Shown: in pieces, positions 1 through 9,006 of the stretch
How the letters are laid out: every line of letters begins with the position of its first letter
Numbering within the stretch: position 1 is the first letter of the stretch
Assembly (NCBI GenBank): GCA_025766275.1
Contig: JAFKAC010000001.1
Location: 434,001-498,000 of the forward strand
Direction: 5' to 3'
DNA length: 64,000 nucleotides
Origin: Lactarius indigo
Taxonomy: Eukaryota > Basidiomycota > Agaricomycetes > Russulales > Russulaceae
Position numbers and translations under genes: made by a program
The notes under the pieces: model-generated
Database searches by the model: none
What the model was told of the DNA's origin: nothing
Seen by the model: the letters and a program-made list of their open reading frames with translations, nothing else

Positions 1-11
1 TATACATATTC

Positions 12-370
12 TGCTGACGAGCTTGTATTGGCCCATGGCGTTTGTGTGTTTATGGCTTATATTGGCCCATGGCGCCGAAGTGTACTTGCTGCCGATGAGC
101 TTGTAATGACCCACGGTAGAAGCGTGTGTATTCTGCCGAATAGCTTGTATTGGCCCATGGCGTCAAGGTATGTATCCTGCCGATGAGCTTGTACTGGCCC
201 ATTCTGCCAATGTGTGCGTCCTGCCGATGTGCTTGTATTGGCCTGCAGTTTCTTCTTCCAATGAAGTTGGCTCACAGTGTTCATATCTGTACTCTTCCGA
301 CAAGCATGTATTGACCTGCAATGCCCATGCATACATCCTGCCGATGAGCCTGTATTGGTATGAGGAGTGT
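12..370. repeat. Degenerate 44-bp repeat array, reverse orientation
   Basis: Repeated units of the form CTGCCGA, AGCTTGTATTGGCCCATGG, then a variable spacer. The two best units, starting near 89 and 133, are each 44 bp long. The period and the paired motifs (TGGCCCAT and CTGCCGA) match the reverse complement of the large 44-bp array at 32.9-35.1 kb, so this is probably an older, inverted relative. Short open frames across it are by-products of the repeat. Confidence 0.7.
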
Positions 371-609
371 AGCTATGGCATGAGATCATAGTTCTCCCCA
401 AAATATGTAGTATTCAGGCTCTTCCCTCTCTCATGGAGACCCACAATTTGCTGCCGAAGTGACTCAAGGATCTTCTCATGGCTATCGCATCTGGATTTCA
501 GATCCTTAATTGTTTTCTCTTGCCAGTCACATCTGACCTTTAGACTCTGGACCTCCCGTTCGAGCTGTTTAACTATATTATTGTTATCTTCGCCCTCAGC
601 TGCTGATCG

Positions 610-939
610 ATGTGGTGAGCATAGAACCAATGGAAACTAGACCCAATGCACCTGGCGATGCCTCCTCATTGGTTCCCTCCATTGGTTTATTGAGAGGTTG
701 AGCTTCGACCTCCCGGTTGTTGTCAAGGTCCTCTTCTGGGTGTAGAGGCTTGCCCTTCCTTGAGCTTGTCTTCATATCCTGTTTCCCCTTACCTTTGATA
801 TTTGGCCTAGCTGCATTTGGATTATTATTTCCTGCATGCCTCCTAGTCTTGTATGTAGTGCTGATAGCTGCTTCACCAATATCATCGGCAACACTCCTTT
901 TCGCTGCCGATCTGGTAACAATTTCTTTAGCTGCCGGTA
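610..939 (-). repeat. Tandem exon duplication, copy 1
   Basis: About 330 bp nearly the same as 8680-9006. Both encode KEIVTRSAAKRS, a Lys/Arg-rich stretch and GKPLHPEED, then NKPMEGTNEEASPGALGL. Before the gypsy element inserted, the two copies lay head to tail, because the target duplication CGGTA sits exactly at their junction. Confidence 0.75.
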
Positions 940-1429
940 TGTCACGTTTCCTCGCTAAACCCTTACTGTACCGGTTGTGACTACGGCGGTAAGGTAGATT
1001 AGTCACGGACTTGCGGCCTTAGGGCCTTACGATGTAGTACGATAGGAGATTGCGCGATTGCTGACTGGATTCTGACTCAATCCTAGTACTAGTAGTAGTA
1101 GTATTAGGATTGCGCTACTTACGCGACACGTTGGACGCTACGTTACTGTGACTCATAGCAGCGCTTGAAAGCCTGCTCTTTCTGTATTTAAGGTAGCTGC
1201 GGAAGACCAAGATACGCCATCTTGGTCTTCTTCAATCGTCACTATTAGTCTCTTCCATTCTCGTCTCTTAAGCAACGCGCCTTCCATCACGGAAGAGCTT
1301 GATCCGTCCCTAGTGTCTGCGAACATCTAGAATTGCCTTCGAAGCCATACGCCTTCGCGCGTGACCAGCTAAGTTACCAAAGTCGCCTCAACCGAGCTCA
1401 AGTCGAGCTGACGTCGTGACGGCGTTACA
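940..1429 (+). repeat. Gypsy-A 5' LTR
   Basis: Begins TGTCACGTTTCC and ends GGCGTTACA. It carries a TATA-like TATTTAAG at 1185-1192 and, just downstream, the inverted repeat that marks the probable U3/R boundary. Confidence 0.95.
1185..1229 (+). promoter_or_regulatory. Gypsy-A core promoter and U3/R hairpin
   Basis: TATTTAAG (1185-1192) lies about 27-34 bp upstream of ATCTTGGTCTT (1219-1229), where the transcript probably starts. AAGACCAAGAT at 1203-1213 is the exact reverse complement of 1219-1229, forming an 11-bp stem with loop ACGCC. The same stem recurs in two related LTRs (38476-38502 and 48857-48883). Confidence 0.65.
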
Positions 1430-1431
1430 TT

Positions 1432-1442
1432 AAGACCAAGAT
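1432..1442 (+). promoter_or_regulatory. Probable self-priming primer binding site
   Basis: AAGACCAAGAT begins two bases after the left LTR and is perfectly complementary to ATCTTGGTCTT at 1219-1229, the predicted mRNA 5' end. Tf1/sushi elements prime reverse transcription with the 5' end of their own mRNA. The position and pairing fit that mechanism better than a tRNA primer, because no TGG-initial site follows the LTR. Confidence 0.65.
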
Positions 1443-1449
1443 ATCCACT

Positions 1450-3441
1450 GTGGCGACTATCAGTACCAGAGAGCAGTGGACGAGCTTCCGTCCTTATCAC
1501 CTAGACCGAAGGGGAGACCGAAACGTACCAACCCAATTCCTAGGAGCGGCCAGGTGGAGAGACCGAGGAGACGAAACCGGATATTTTGTGGAATTCAACG
1601 GACCTACAAGGTTCAGACCCGTTGAGTTCAATTTCGATCACCTGTGCTGGGTGGAGGTTACGTGGAACCCCATAGACCACCGCTGGGACGTCATCAGACC
1701 AGCAGGAAGACAATACCAGTGCGACATCGACGCACGAGAACTCAATTCGCGAGCCGACTGGGGCCCTATCGACGGCCAACTACGAGAGCATTCCACTGGA
1801 GAAGCAGTCAGTGAGGAAACCGAAGAAGACGAACCAAGTGAAGAGAATCGACCCGCGAGTGTCGGGCCTATTGAACAATACACTATCCAACGAGCTGAGT
1901 CCCTGCACATCTCAGAACAACCAGAGGTCATTCACGTACGGTCCCCAGCCGCGGAGATGGCAACCACAACCATGACTGCAGAAGAAATTATGACCGTAAG
2001 AGAACAAGCGGCGCGAGAAGCGGCCGAAGCCATTAGACAAGAATCACAGAGGCACCTCATGCCTATCAACCCCGAAACAGGGCATCGTATGACTGCAGAC
2101 GACGCAGCGATCTTTCGAGCCATTGGACCTGATCAAGGAGACCCCCCGTCCGGAGATGGAAGGAGACAAGGAATGCCACTAGACCCCCCACCAGGATGGG
2201 GAGGACCGCCAGGAGACGACTTCCCCCGACGCCCAAGAAGAGAAGGAGACCCACCTGACCTCCCAAACAACCCACCAGGAGGAGGACCCCCGGGAGGAGG
2301 CGGTGGAGGAGGCGGTGGGGGAGGCGTAGGAGGAGGACAAGGACATGAGAAACTAACCGGTGAACCTCCCACCATCTTTGACGGCGATCGTACTAAAGTG
2401 GATTCGTTCCTCACACAATGGCATGTCTATTGGGGGATGAACCTCGACACCTCCGTCATGCGCAACGACTACCGACGAAGCCTCCTGTTTTTGTCCTATA
2501 TAAAAGGGGTAACAGTCAGCGAATGGGTGCTTTCGTACCTCAAGTGGCTCAACCGACAGATACAACGAGGAATAGACCAGCACACGCGCGATTTGTGGAA
2601 CGCAGTAGCTGAAGGATTTAATCAAAGGTTCGTCAATACCCTTGAGCGCGAGCAAGCTCAAGCGCTCCTCAGAAAGGGGCTCAAAATGACCGACGGAGAT
2701 ATTGACAAGTACGTCAATGAGTTCGAAGAAGCCGCCAGGAAGGCCGGGTACCGCCTCAACGACCCCCAAACCATCGACCTCTTTACCAAGGGGTTACCCA
2801 AGAAGCTTTACGAAAAGACCTACGACCTGGATGAGCCAGAAACGTTCGATGAATGGAAGCGAGCGACGCTCCGTAGGCAACGCAACTACATCCACATCCG
2901 CGCCCGGGTGGACGAATATAAAGATAACAAGCCAAAGAAGACCGGAAACGCCGGGTGGACCGTCCCCCAGAATCTCGCTAATCCATGGGCGATGGATACT
3001 TCCGCCGATCGGACCAAGGCCCGATTGGCAGGGTCGGAAGAAATCGACTACGGTAAACCACCGTATACTAATACACCCCCTTTCCCGCCAAGGGGAGGGC
3101 CGGGGGTCCGAGGCCGAGGAAGGGGAGGATCGAGACGAGACCTAAGGACGGTGTTGTGCTACAACTGTCACGCACCAGGCCATCTCTCACGAAATTGCCC
3201 CCATCCTAGACAGCCACGACAGTGGCAACCGCAAACTCCAGGACCTTCCAGCATCCGAATGACAGAAACCGACTACTACGCGCAGGAGCCACCGCCAGCT
3301 CAGATACAGGCTGCCACGACCAGCAAATCGGCTGAAGAACGTGCCAAAGAATGGCTTACCGGGGTTGCGAACGCGCCCGACGAAGTAAAAGATTTGATAC
3401 TGCAGGATCTGTGGGGAAAAGAGGGTTTTCGGAGCGCCTGA
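1450..3441 (+). CDS. gag: Gypsy-A Gag polyprotein with CCHC zinc knuckle
   Basis: Structural protein of the virus-like particle, 663 residues. The N-terminal third is acidic and Glu-rich. A Pro/Gly-rich linker with long Gly runs lies around residues 230-300. The Gag core (about 300-500) contains the FLTQWHVYWGMN and WNAVAEGFNQRFVNTLE helices typical of retrotransposon Gag domains. A basic GRGRGGSRRD stretch precedes one CCHC knuckle, CYNCHAPGHLSRNC, at about residue 573, which would bind RNA. The frame is open from the ATG at 1450, just after the primer binding site. The last ~90 bp overlap the pol frame, and a GGGAAAA heptamer at 3414-3420 could direct -1 frameshifting into pol. Confidence 0.93.
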   Translation: MATISTREQWTSFRPYHLDRRGDRNVPTQFLGAARWRDRGDETGYFVEFNGPTRFRPVEFNFDHLCWVEVTWNPIDHRWDVIRPAGRQYQCDIDARELNSRADWGPIDGQLREHSTGEAVSEETEEDEPSEENRPASVGPIEQYTIQRAESLHISEQPEVIHVRSPAAEMATTTMTAEEIMTVREQAAREAAEAIRQESQRHLMPINPETGHRMTADDAAIFRAIGPDQGDPPSGDGRRQGMPLDPPPGWGGPPGDDFPRRPRREGDPPDLPNNPPGGGPPGGGGGGGGGGGVGGGQGHEKLTGEPPTIFDGDRTKVDSFLTQWHVYWGMNLDTSVMRNDYRRSLLFLSYIKGVTVSEWVLSYLKWLNRQIQRGIDQHTRDLWNAVAEGFNQRFVNTLEREQAQALLRKGLKMTDGDIDKYVNEFEEAARKAGYRLNDPQTIDLFTKGLPKKLYEKTYDLDEPETFDEWKRATLRRQRNYIHIRARVDEYKDNKPKKTGNAGWTVPQNLANPWAMDTSADRTKARLAGSEEIDYGKPPYTNTPPFPPRGGPGVRGRGRGGSRRDLRTVLCYNCHAPGHLSRNCPHPRQPRQWQPQTPGPSSIRMTETDYYAQEPPPAQIQAATTSKSAEERAKEWLTGVANAPDEVKDLILQDLWGKEGFRSA

Positions 3442-6400
3442 ACCCATCGGCCTGGGTGAGGGCTCTAAATTGTAATTCTGTAATCATGACACGCTTTCGT
3501 TCTCTTCGAATCCCAGTCTCGATTCGCACGAATTACCGAATGGCCGACATAAGAGCGCTGGTCGACTCAGGGGCGACCGACAACTTCATACACCCAACCT
3601 TCGTCAAGAAGTTAGGCATCGGGATCCAACCCCTATCTAAACCACGAAAAATCTGGAATATAGACAACACGGAAAATAAAGCTGGGTCTATCACTCATTT
3701 CACCGACCTAGATGTATACGCCAAAGGATATCACAGAACCATGCGCTTCCTCATCACCGACCTCGGAAGCGAAGAAATGGTCCTAGGCTACCCCTGGCTG
3801 GCGACTTATGAACCAACTATTAACTGGCGGGATGCCGTAATACACGAAGAGATCATGCCGGTCGTGATCAGTACGCAGGACAGTCTCAACCGACATACCG
3901 TTATCGCAGCTGCGCTCACTAACGACGAAAAGGAAGCTGCCGTCCTCGAAATGGATGAGGAGAACATATACCTACGAACGACCACATCCACGGAGCTAGC
4001 TATCCAAGCAAAGGTAGAAGAAGAACCTGTGGAACTGCCAGCAGTATATGCATCCTTCAAACGTCTCTTCAGCGAAGAAGCGTCTCAACGGTTTCCCCCA
4101 GCAAGACCCTGGGATCATGCGATCGACTTCAAACCCGGGACCCCCTCTGCAATAGATTGCAAAATATACCCGCTGACCCAGGAGGAAGAAGGGAAGCTTA
4201 AGGAGTTCCTGGACGAAAAACTTAAGCAGGGATACTTGCGGCCATCCATCTCCCCGTACGCCTCATCATTTTTCTTTGTCAAAAAGAAGGACGGAAAGCT
4301 GCGCCCCGTACAGGACTATCGCGTCATCAATTCACACACCATACGCAATCAATACCCACTCCCCCTCATTCAAGACCTCATTTACGACCTCAGCAACGCG
4401 CATATTTATACCAAGCTCGATATCCGCTGGGGATATAACAACGTCCGCATACGCGACGGCGATCAGGAGAAAGCAGCTTTCAAAACCAAATTCGGTCTCT
4501 TCGAACCAACGGTCATGTTCTTCGGCCTTACAAACTCACCAGCTACCTTTCAAACCATGATGAACCACATTTACCGCGACACCATTGCAAAGCACGAACT
4601 CCGAGGAACCGTTATCCGTGTTTACATGGACGATATTGGCATCGCTACAAGGGAGGGCTTCACGTCCGCCGACCATATTGATGCGGTGACTGACGTCCTC
4701 CGCGTCGCGCAGGACCACGATCTCTATTTCAAGCTCGAAAAGTGCCTGTTTCACCAACCACGGATGGATTACCTGGGGGTAATCCTTGAAAAGGGGGTAA
4801 CACGCATGGATCCGGTAAAAGTTCGCGGCATCAAAGACTGGCCAACTCCAACTAAGGTCAGGGACGTACGATCATTCCTGGGCTTTTGCAACTTTTACCG
4901 CCTTTTTATCCGTGGTTTCGCAACCCACGCGCGACCACTAAACCGACTCACCCGGAAGGACGTAGAGTGGAAATGGACGGAAGACGAAGATCGCGCGTTC
5001 AACACTCTTAAACGCCTCGTCACGGAAGAACCGGTATTGGCACACCCCAACTTACAAGACCAATTCGAATTAGAGGTTGACGCGTCTGGGTTCGCAGTAG
5101 GTGCTGTGCTTCTACAAAAGAAAAATGACGGTCGCAAGCACCCGATAGGATACTACTCAGCCACGCTAAACGAAGCCGAACGAAACTACGACATTTACGA
5201 CTTAGAACTCCTAGCCATCGTCAAAGCCCTCCGGCACTGGAGACCCCTACTCGCAGGATCTCCACACAAAATTAAAATATTCTCCGATCATCTCAATCTT
5301 CAATACTGGAAGACCCCGCAAAAGATCAGTCGAAGGGTCGCCAGGGAAGTATTAGAACTGATGGAATATGATTTCGAAATCCATCACATCAAAGGAAAAA
5401 ACAACGGAAGAGCAGACGCCCTATCCAGGCGACCAGACTACGACCAGGGAGAAGGAGATAACCAAGGTGTGGTGGTCTTGCCTCCCGAAGTATTCGTACG
5501 AGCCGCTAATACCGCGCGCGCCCTGGAAATACACCCAATGCTGCAAACCCCGAGGCGACGGCAGGACCCGAAGATCATCCAAGGATGGGTCGACGCCCAT
5601 CAGCTGAAGAAAATCGAAGGAGAATGGTATAAGGACGGACGACTGGTAATCACAGGACCTACATCCGCGTACAGGGCGATCATATATGACCATCACGACC
5701 CCCCTGTACATGGTCATCCGGGCATTAGCAAAACCCAACGAATAGTGGAACGACACTACTGGTGGCCGCGTATTCGCCGAGACGTGTATGAATACGTTAC
5801 GGGGTGCGCTGACTGTCAGCGGAACAAAGTTAATACAAGACCAACGCGCGCCCCACTGTACCCCATCACTGCAGTAACGGACGCACCCCCCTTTCATACC
5901 ATCGCGTTGGACTTCATCACTAAATTACCAGCGTCCCAGTCCTACGATAGTATTCTCACCGTGACTGATCACGATTGCAGCAAAGCGTCGATATTTATCC
6001 CATGCAATGAAGAAATCACGGCGGAAGAAACGGCTGTCTTGTACGTCGATCACGTATTCAAACGGTTCGGGCTACCGCGCAAAGTTATCAGCGACCGCGA
6101 CCCCCGATTTACGTCCAAGTTCACTAGAGAAGTATGCCGAATCTTGGGCATCAAGCAGAACATTTCCACGGCATACCACCCACGAACTGATGGACAATCA
6201 GAGCGAACCAATCAGTGGCTGGAGCAATATCTGCGGTTCTGGGCCAACGAGCGTCAAGATAACTGGGCGGTATACCTTCCTATAGCGGAATTCGCTCACA
6301 ACAACTGGCCCCATGAGCATACGAAACAATCACCATTCATGCTACTCATGGGTTACGACCCGATAGCCGATTGGACGGATAAGCCATCCCCTATTCCAAA

Positions 6401-8159
6401 CGTTATCACCCGACTCACACAGCTTAAAGAGGCGCGACAGCTGGCCCAGACCCTTATCAAGAAGGCCCAGGACAGCTGGGTGAAGCACCGAGATACCCCG
6501 AAATATCAAATCGGTGACCAGGTATGGCTAGAAGGAAAACACCTTCGAACCAATCAACCCACGGCGAAACTTGCGGCGCGACGCCACGGCCCTTTTAAGA
6601 TAGTCCAGGTGATGTCGCCATATAATTATCGCCTCGAACTTCCCACGCAGTGGAGCATCCATCCGGTGTTTCACATAGATCTTCTCACGCCGTACAAAAA
6701 CACGGCCATGCATGGGGAAAATTTCCCTCGACCGCCACCGGATCTTGTGGAAGGAGAAGAAGAATATGAAGTTGAGGCCATTCTGGACTCACGGCATTTC
6801 GGCCGCCGCAGAAAGCTCCAGTATCTCATCAAGTGGAAGGGGTACCCTGACTCGGAGAATCAGTGGGTCGATAAGGATGACGTCTTCGCCCCAGAAGCAA
6901 TAGAGGCATACCAGACGGCCCGCACAGCCGTACGAGGGGTTAAAACCAAGACCGAGGAGCGTTGGGAAGAACATCAATCCCACCTCCGGTTCACTTCTAC
7001 GTCTATGCCCACCTCTCCTCTCAGACATGTCACCACGGCGATCCTCCTCGACCAAGTCGCACAAGACGCCGCCGCCATCATCCAAGACGACGAAGAAACC
7101 GTGGTTCCAGCGGTCCAGCTCACTCCATACACACCTGCAGACGTGCGAACGGGGCATATCACCGCTCAAGAATGGGCTGGCCTCTTACAGAGGTTCCCAG
7201 ACCCCACGCGCCAGCCCAGCGACGAGCAGCAGCCTGCCGTCGCTCACATCTTCAGAGACGACAACGGGGCGCGGGAACCCATCGCGATCATCCCCCCAGA
7301 CGACACTCTTATCGGTACTAGGGGAGTTTTCCCGGCCGATCGATCTAACGAAGGACCAGGAGGAGATGGAAGCGGAGAGGGCTTGGCGGAGGACGGCTCA
7401 GGAGTGGGCCAGAGAACAGTTAGAGTTGGCGCAGGAGAGATTGAACGAGTTGCGGCAGCGCAGGCAGCGATGCCGGACCAAGCTGACCATGATGACGGAG
7501 ATTACTACCCGGTCAGCCACCCCCTCCTTCGCACGAACCGCGACTCTGCTGATCCCGGAATCACCCTGTGGCTCCTGCACACCGACGGAACCCCCATGTC
7601 TCGAGGACGTGTGCGACTGCCCGGCGTCGCATTACACACCCCCATTACGCGCGACGACGACCCCGCGCAGGTCCTCACGCCTGAAGGGTTCCGGGCGAAT
7701 CGACAGCCCCATCACATTCACTTCCCCATCACCGGGCCGGACGGAGTAGAGTTGCAAGCGAGTCACGTGCAGATCGTCGGAGGTGCGAATCCCTTTGTCC
7801 TCGGAATCATCCCAGGATCCCCCTATCTTTACGGCAAACCCCTTTACGCCACACCCCACCTTTCGGCTGCGAACCGCGCCTTCATCGCTCACGAGGATCT
7901 TGTGATCCTTGCCGCCGACAAGCTCACGGACCGCGCACTTAACCGCATAGGGGATGAGTCCCTGGTTGCGGAGGTAACGCGGTACCGCGCCGCAGCCCAC
8001 GAGGAGTCGCGCCTGCAGGCGCGCATCCGCCAACTCCGTGGGATGGTCCTTGTCGCCCGGGAGGACAAGATGGACTGTGTATACCGCCTGGAGCGAGCGG
8101 ACGTATTCCGACGTATTGAAGACGAACAGCGTGAGTGGATTGCGAGGGACTTCCAGTGA
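3351..8159 (+). CDS. pol: Gypsy-A Pol polyprotein: protease, RT, RNase H, integrase, chromodomain, C-terminal extension
   Basis: Catalytic polyprotein, open for 1602 codons from the first in-frame ATG; real entry is probably by -1 frameshifting from gag. Aspartic protease LVDSGATDNF lies at about residue 66, reverse transcriptase with YMDD at about 425, and RNase H (VDASGFAVGAVL) at about 575. The integrase zinc finger (HGHPGISK ... CADCQR) lies at 780-825. The catalytic core has Asp in ALDFITK (~852), Asp in SDRDPRF (~914) and Glu in [10 protein letters not shown] (~950). A chromodomain (YEVEAILDSR ... YLIKWKGYPDSENQWV) spans about 1138-1187 and may steer integration to modified chromatin. 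About 410 further residues follow, ending in a probable coiled coil. This extension is conserved in the fragment at 46.5-48.6 kb and I do not recognise its function. Confidence 0.95.
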   Translation: MAYRGCERARRSKRFDTAGSVGKRGFSERLNPSAWVRALNCNSVIMTRFRSLRIPVSIRTNYRMADIRALVDSGATDNFIHPTFVKKLGIGIQPLSKPRKIWNIDNTENKAGSITHFTDLDVYAKGYHRTMRFLITDLGSEEMVLGYPWLATYEPTINWRDAVIHEEIMPVVISTQDSLNRHTVIAAALTNDEKEAAVLEMDEENIYLRTTTSTELAIQAKVEEEPVELPAVYASFKRLFSEEASQRFPPARPWDHAIDFKPGTPSAIDCKIYPLTQEEEGKLKEFLDEKLKQGYLRPSISPYASSFFFVKKKDGKLRPVQDYRVINSHTIRNQYPLPLIQDLIYDLSNAHIYTKLDIRWGYNNVRIRDGDQEKAAFKTKFGLFEPTVMFFGLTNSPATFQTMMNHIYRDTIAKHELRGTVIRVYMDDIGIATREGFTSADHIDAVTDVLRVAQDHDLYFKLEKCLFHQPRMDYLGVILEKGVTRMDPVKVRGIKDWPTPTKVRDVRSFLGFCNFYRLFIRGFATHARPLNRLTRKDVEWKWTEDEDRAFNTLKRLVTEEPVLAHPNLQDQFELEVDASGFAVGAVLLQKKNDGRKHPIGYYSATLNEAERNYDIYDLELLAIVKALRHWRPLLAGSPHKIKIFSDHLNLQYWKTPQKISRRVAREVLELMEYDFEIHHIKGKNNGRADALSRRPDYDQGEGDNQGVVVLPPEVFVRAANTARALEIHPMLQTPRRRQDPKIIQGWVDAHQLKKIEGEWYKDGRLVITGPTSAYRAIIYDHHDPPVHGHPGISKTQRIVERHYWWPRIRRDVYEYVTGCADCQRNKVNTRPTRAPLYPITAVTDAPPFHTIALDFITKLPASQSYDSILTVTDHDCSKASIFIPCNEEITAEETAVLYVDHVFKRFGLPRKVISDRDPRFTSKFTREVCRILGIKQNISTAYHPRTDGQSERTNQWLEQYLRFWANERQDNWAVYLPIAEFAHNNWPHEHTKQSPFMLLMGYDPIADWTDKPSPIPNVITRLTQLKEARQLAQTLIKKAQDSWVKHRDTPKYQIGDQVWLEGKHLRTNQPTAKLAARRHGPFKIVQVMSPYNYRLELPTQWSIHPVFHIDLLTPYKNTAMHGENFPRPPPDLVEGEEEYEVEAILDSRHFGRRRKLQYLIKWKGYPDSENQWVDKDDVFAPEAIEAYQTARTAVRGVKTKTEERWEEHQSHLRFTSTSMPTSPLRHVTTAILLDQVAQDAAAIIQDDEETVVPAVQLTPYTPADVRTGHITAQEWAGLLQRFPDPTRQPSDEQQPAVAHIFRDDNGAREPIAIIPPDDTLIGTRGVFPADRSNEGPGGDGSGEGLAEDGSGVGQRTVRVGAGEIERVAAAQAAMPDQADHDDGDYYPVSHPLLRTNRDSADPGITLWLLHTDGTPMSRGRVRLPGVALHTPITRDDDPAQVLTPEGFRANRQPHHIHFPITGPDGVELQASHVQIVGGANPFVLGIIPGSPYLYGKPLYATPHLSAANRAFIAHEDLVILAADKLTDRALNRIGDESLVAEVTRYRAAAHEESRLQARIRQLRGMVLVAREDKMDCVYRLERADVFRRIEDEQREWIARDFQ
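3414..3420 (+). promoter_or_regulatory. Candidate -1 ribosomal frameshift site
   Basis: GGGAAAA in the gag frame reads as G GGA AAA, a canonical X XXY YYZ slippery heptamer. It lies 18 nt before the gag stop codon, and a one-base backward slip enters the pol frame at once. Any downstream pseudoknot has not been checked. Confidence 0.5.
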
Positions 8160-8176
8160 GTCTGGGGTCTCACGCT

Positions 8177-8189
8177 GAAAAGGGGGTGA
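8177..8189 (+). promoter_or_regulatory. Gypsy-A polypurine tract
   Basis: GAAAAGGGGGTGA ends exactly at the right LTR and would prime plus-strand synthesis. The same tract precedes the LTRs at 38240 and (TGAAAAGGGGGTGA) at 48629. Confidence 0.85.
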
Positions 8190-8679
8190 TGTCACGTTTC
8201 CTCGCTAAACCCTTACTGTACCGGTTGTGACTACGGCGGTAAGGTAGATTAGTCACGGACTTGCGGCCTTAGGGCCTTACGATGTAGTACGATAGGAGAT
8301 TGCGCGATTGCTGACTGGATTCTGACTCGATCCTAGTACTAGTAGTAGTAGTATTAGGATTGCGCTACTTACGCGACACGTTGGACGCTACGTTACTGTG
8401 ACTCATAGCAGCGCTTGAAAGCCTGCTCTTTCTGTATTTAAGGTAGCTGCGGAAGACCAAGATACGCCATCTTGGTCTTCTTCAATCGTCACTATTAGTC
8501 TCTTCCATTCTCGTCTCTTAAGCAACGCGCCTTCCATCACGGAAGAGCTTGATCCGTCCCTAGTGTCTGCGAACATCTAGAATTGCCTTCGAAGCCATAC
8601 GCCTTCGCGCGTGACCAGCTAAGTTACCAAAGTCGCCTCAACCGAGCTCAAGTCGAGCTGACGTCGTGATGGCGTTACA
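8190..8679 (+). repeat. Gypsy-A 3' LTR
   Basis: Same length (490 bp) and ends as the left LTR, with two visible mismatches. It is immediately preceded by the purine tract GAAAAGGGGGTGA. Confidence 0.95.
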
Positions 8680-9006
8680 CGGTAAATGTGATGAGCATAG
8701 AACCAATGGAAGCTAGACCTAATGCACCTGGCGACGCCTCCTCATTGGTTCCCTCCATTGGTTTATTGAGAGGTTGAGCTTCATCCTCCCAGTTGTTGTC
8801 AGGGTCCTCTTCTGGGTGTAGAGGCTTGCCCTTTCTTGAGCTTGTCCTCTTATCCCGTTCACCCTTACCTTTGATATTTGGCCTAGCTGCACTCGGATTA
8901 TTAACTCCTGCACGCCTCCTAGTCTTGTATGTAGTGCTGATAGCTGCTTCACCAATATCATCGGCAGCACTCCTTTTTGCTGCCGATCTGGTAACAATTT
9001 CTTTGG
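8680..9006 (-). repeat. Tandem exon duplication, copy 2
   Basis: Counterpart of 610-939. Differences are scattered substitutions that keep the reading frame open, as expected of a duplicated exon that stayed coding for some time. It lies directly downstream of the right gypsy LTR. Confidence 0.75.

Larger units (their letters stand above)
940..8679 (+). mobile_element. Full-length Ty3/gypsy chromodomain LTR retrotransposon (Gypsy-A)
   Basis: Complete element of 7740 bp. It has two 490-bp LTRs (TG...CA), the 5-bp target duplication CGGTA on both sides (935-939 and 8680-8684), a priming site just inside the left LTR, overlapping gag and pol frames, and a polypurine tract against the right LTR. 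I saw only two differences between the LTRs (A/G in the U3 region, and C/T ten bases before the end), so insertion was recent. Both long reading frames are open, so the copy may be active. Domain order is Gag, zinc knuckle, protease, RT, RNase H, integrase, chromodomain. That order and the apparent self-priming are typical of the chromovirus/Tf1-sushi branch. Confidence 0.95.

Noticed and set aside
2133..2414. Minus-strand Pro-rich frame inside gag
   Set aside because: Shadow of the Gly-rich linker of Gag.
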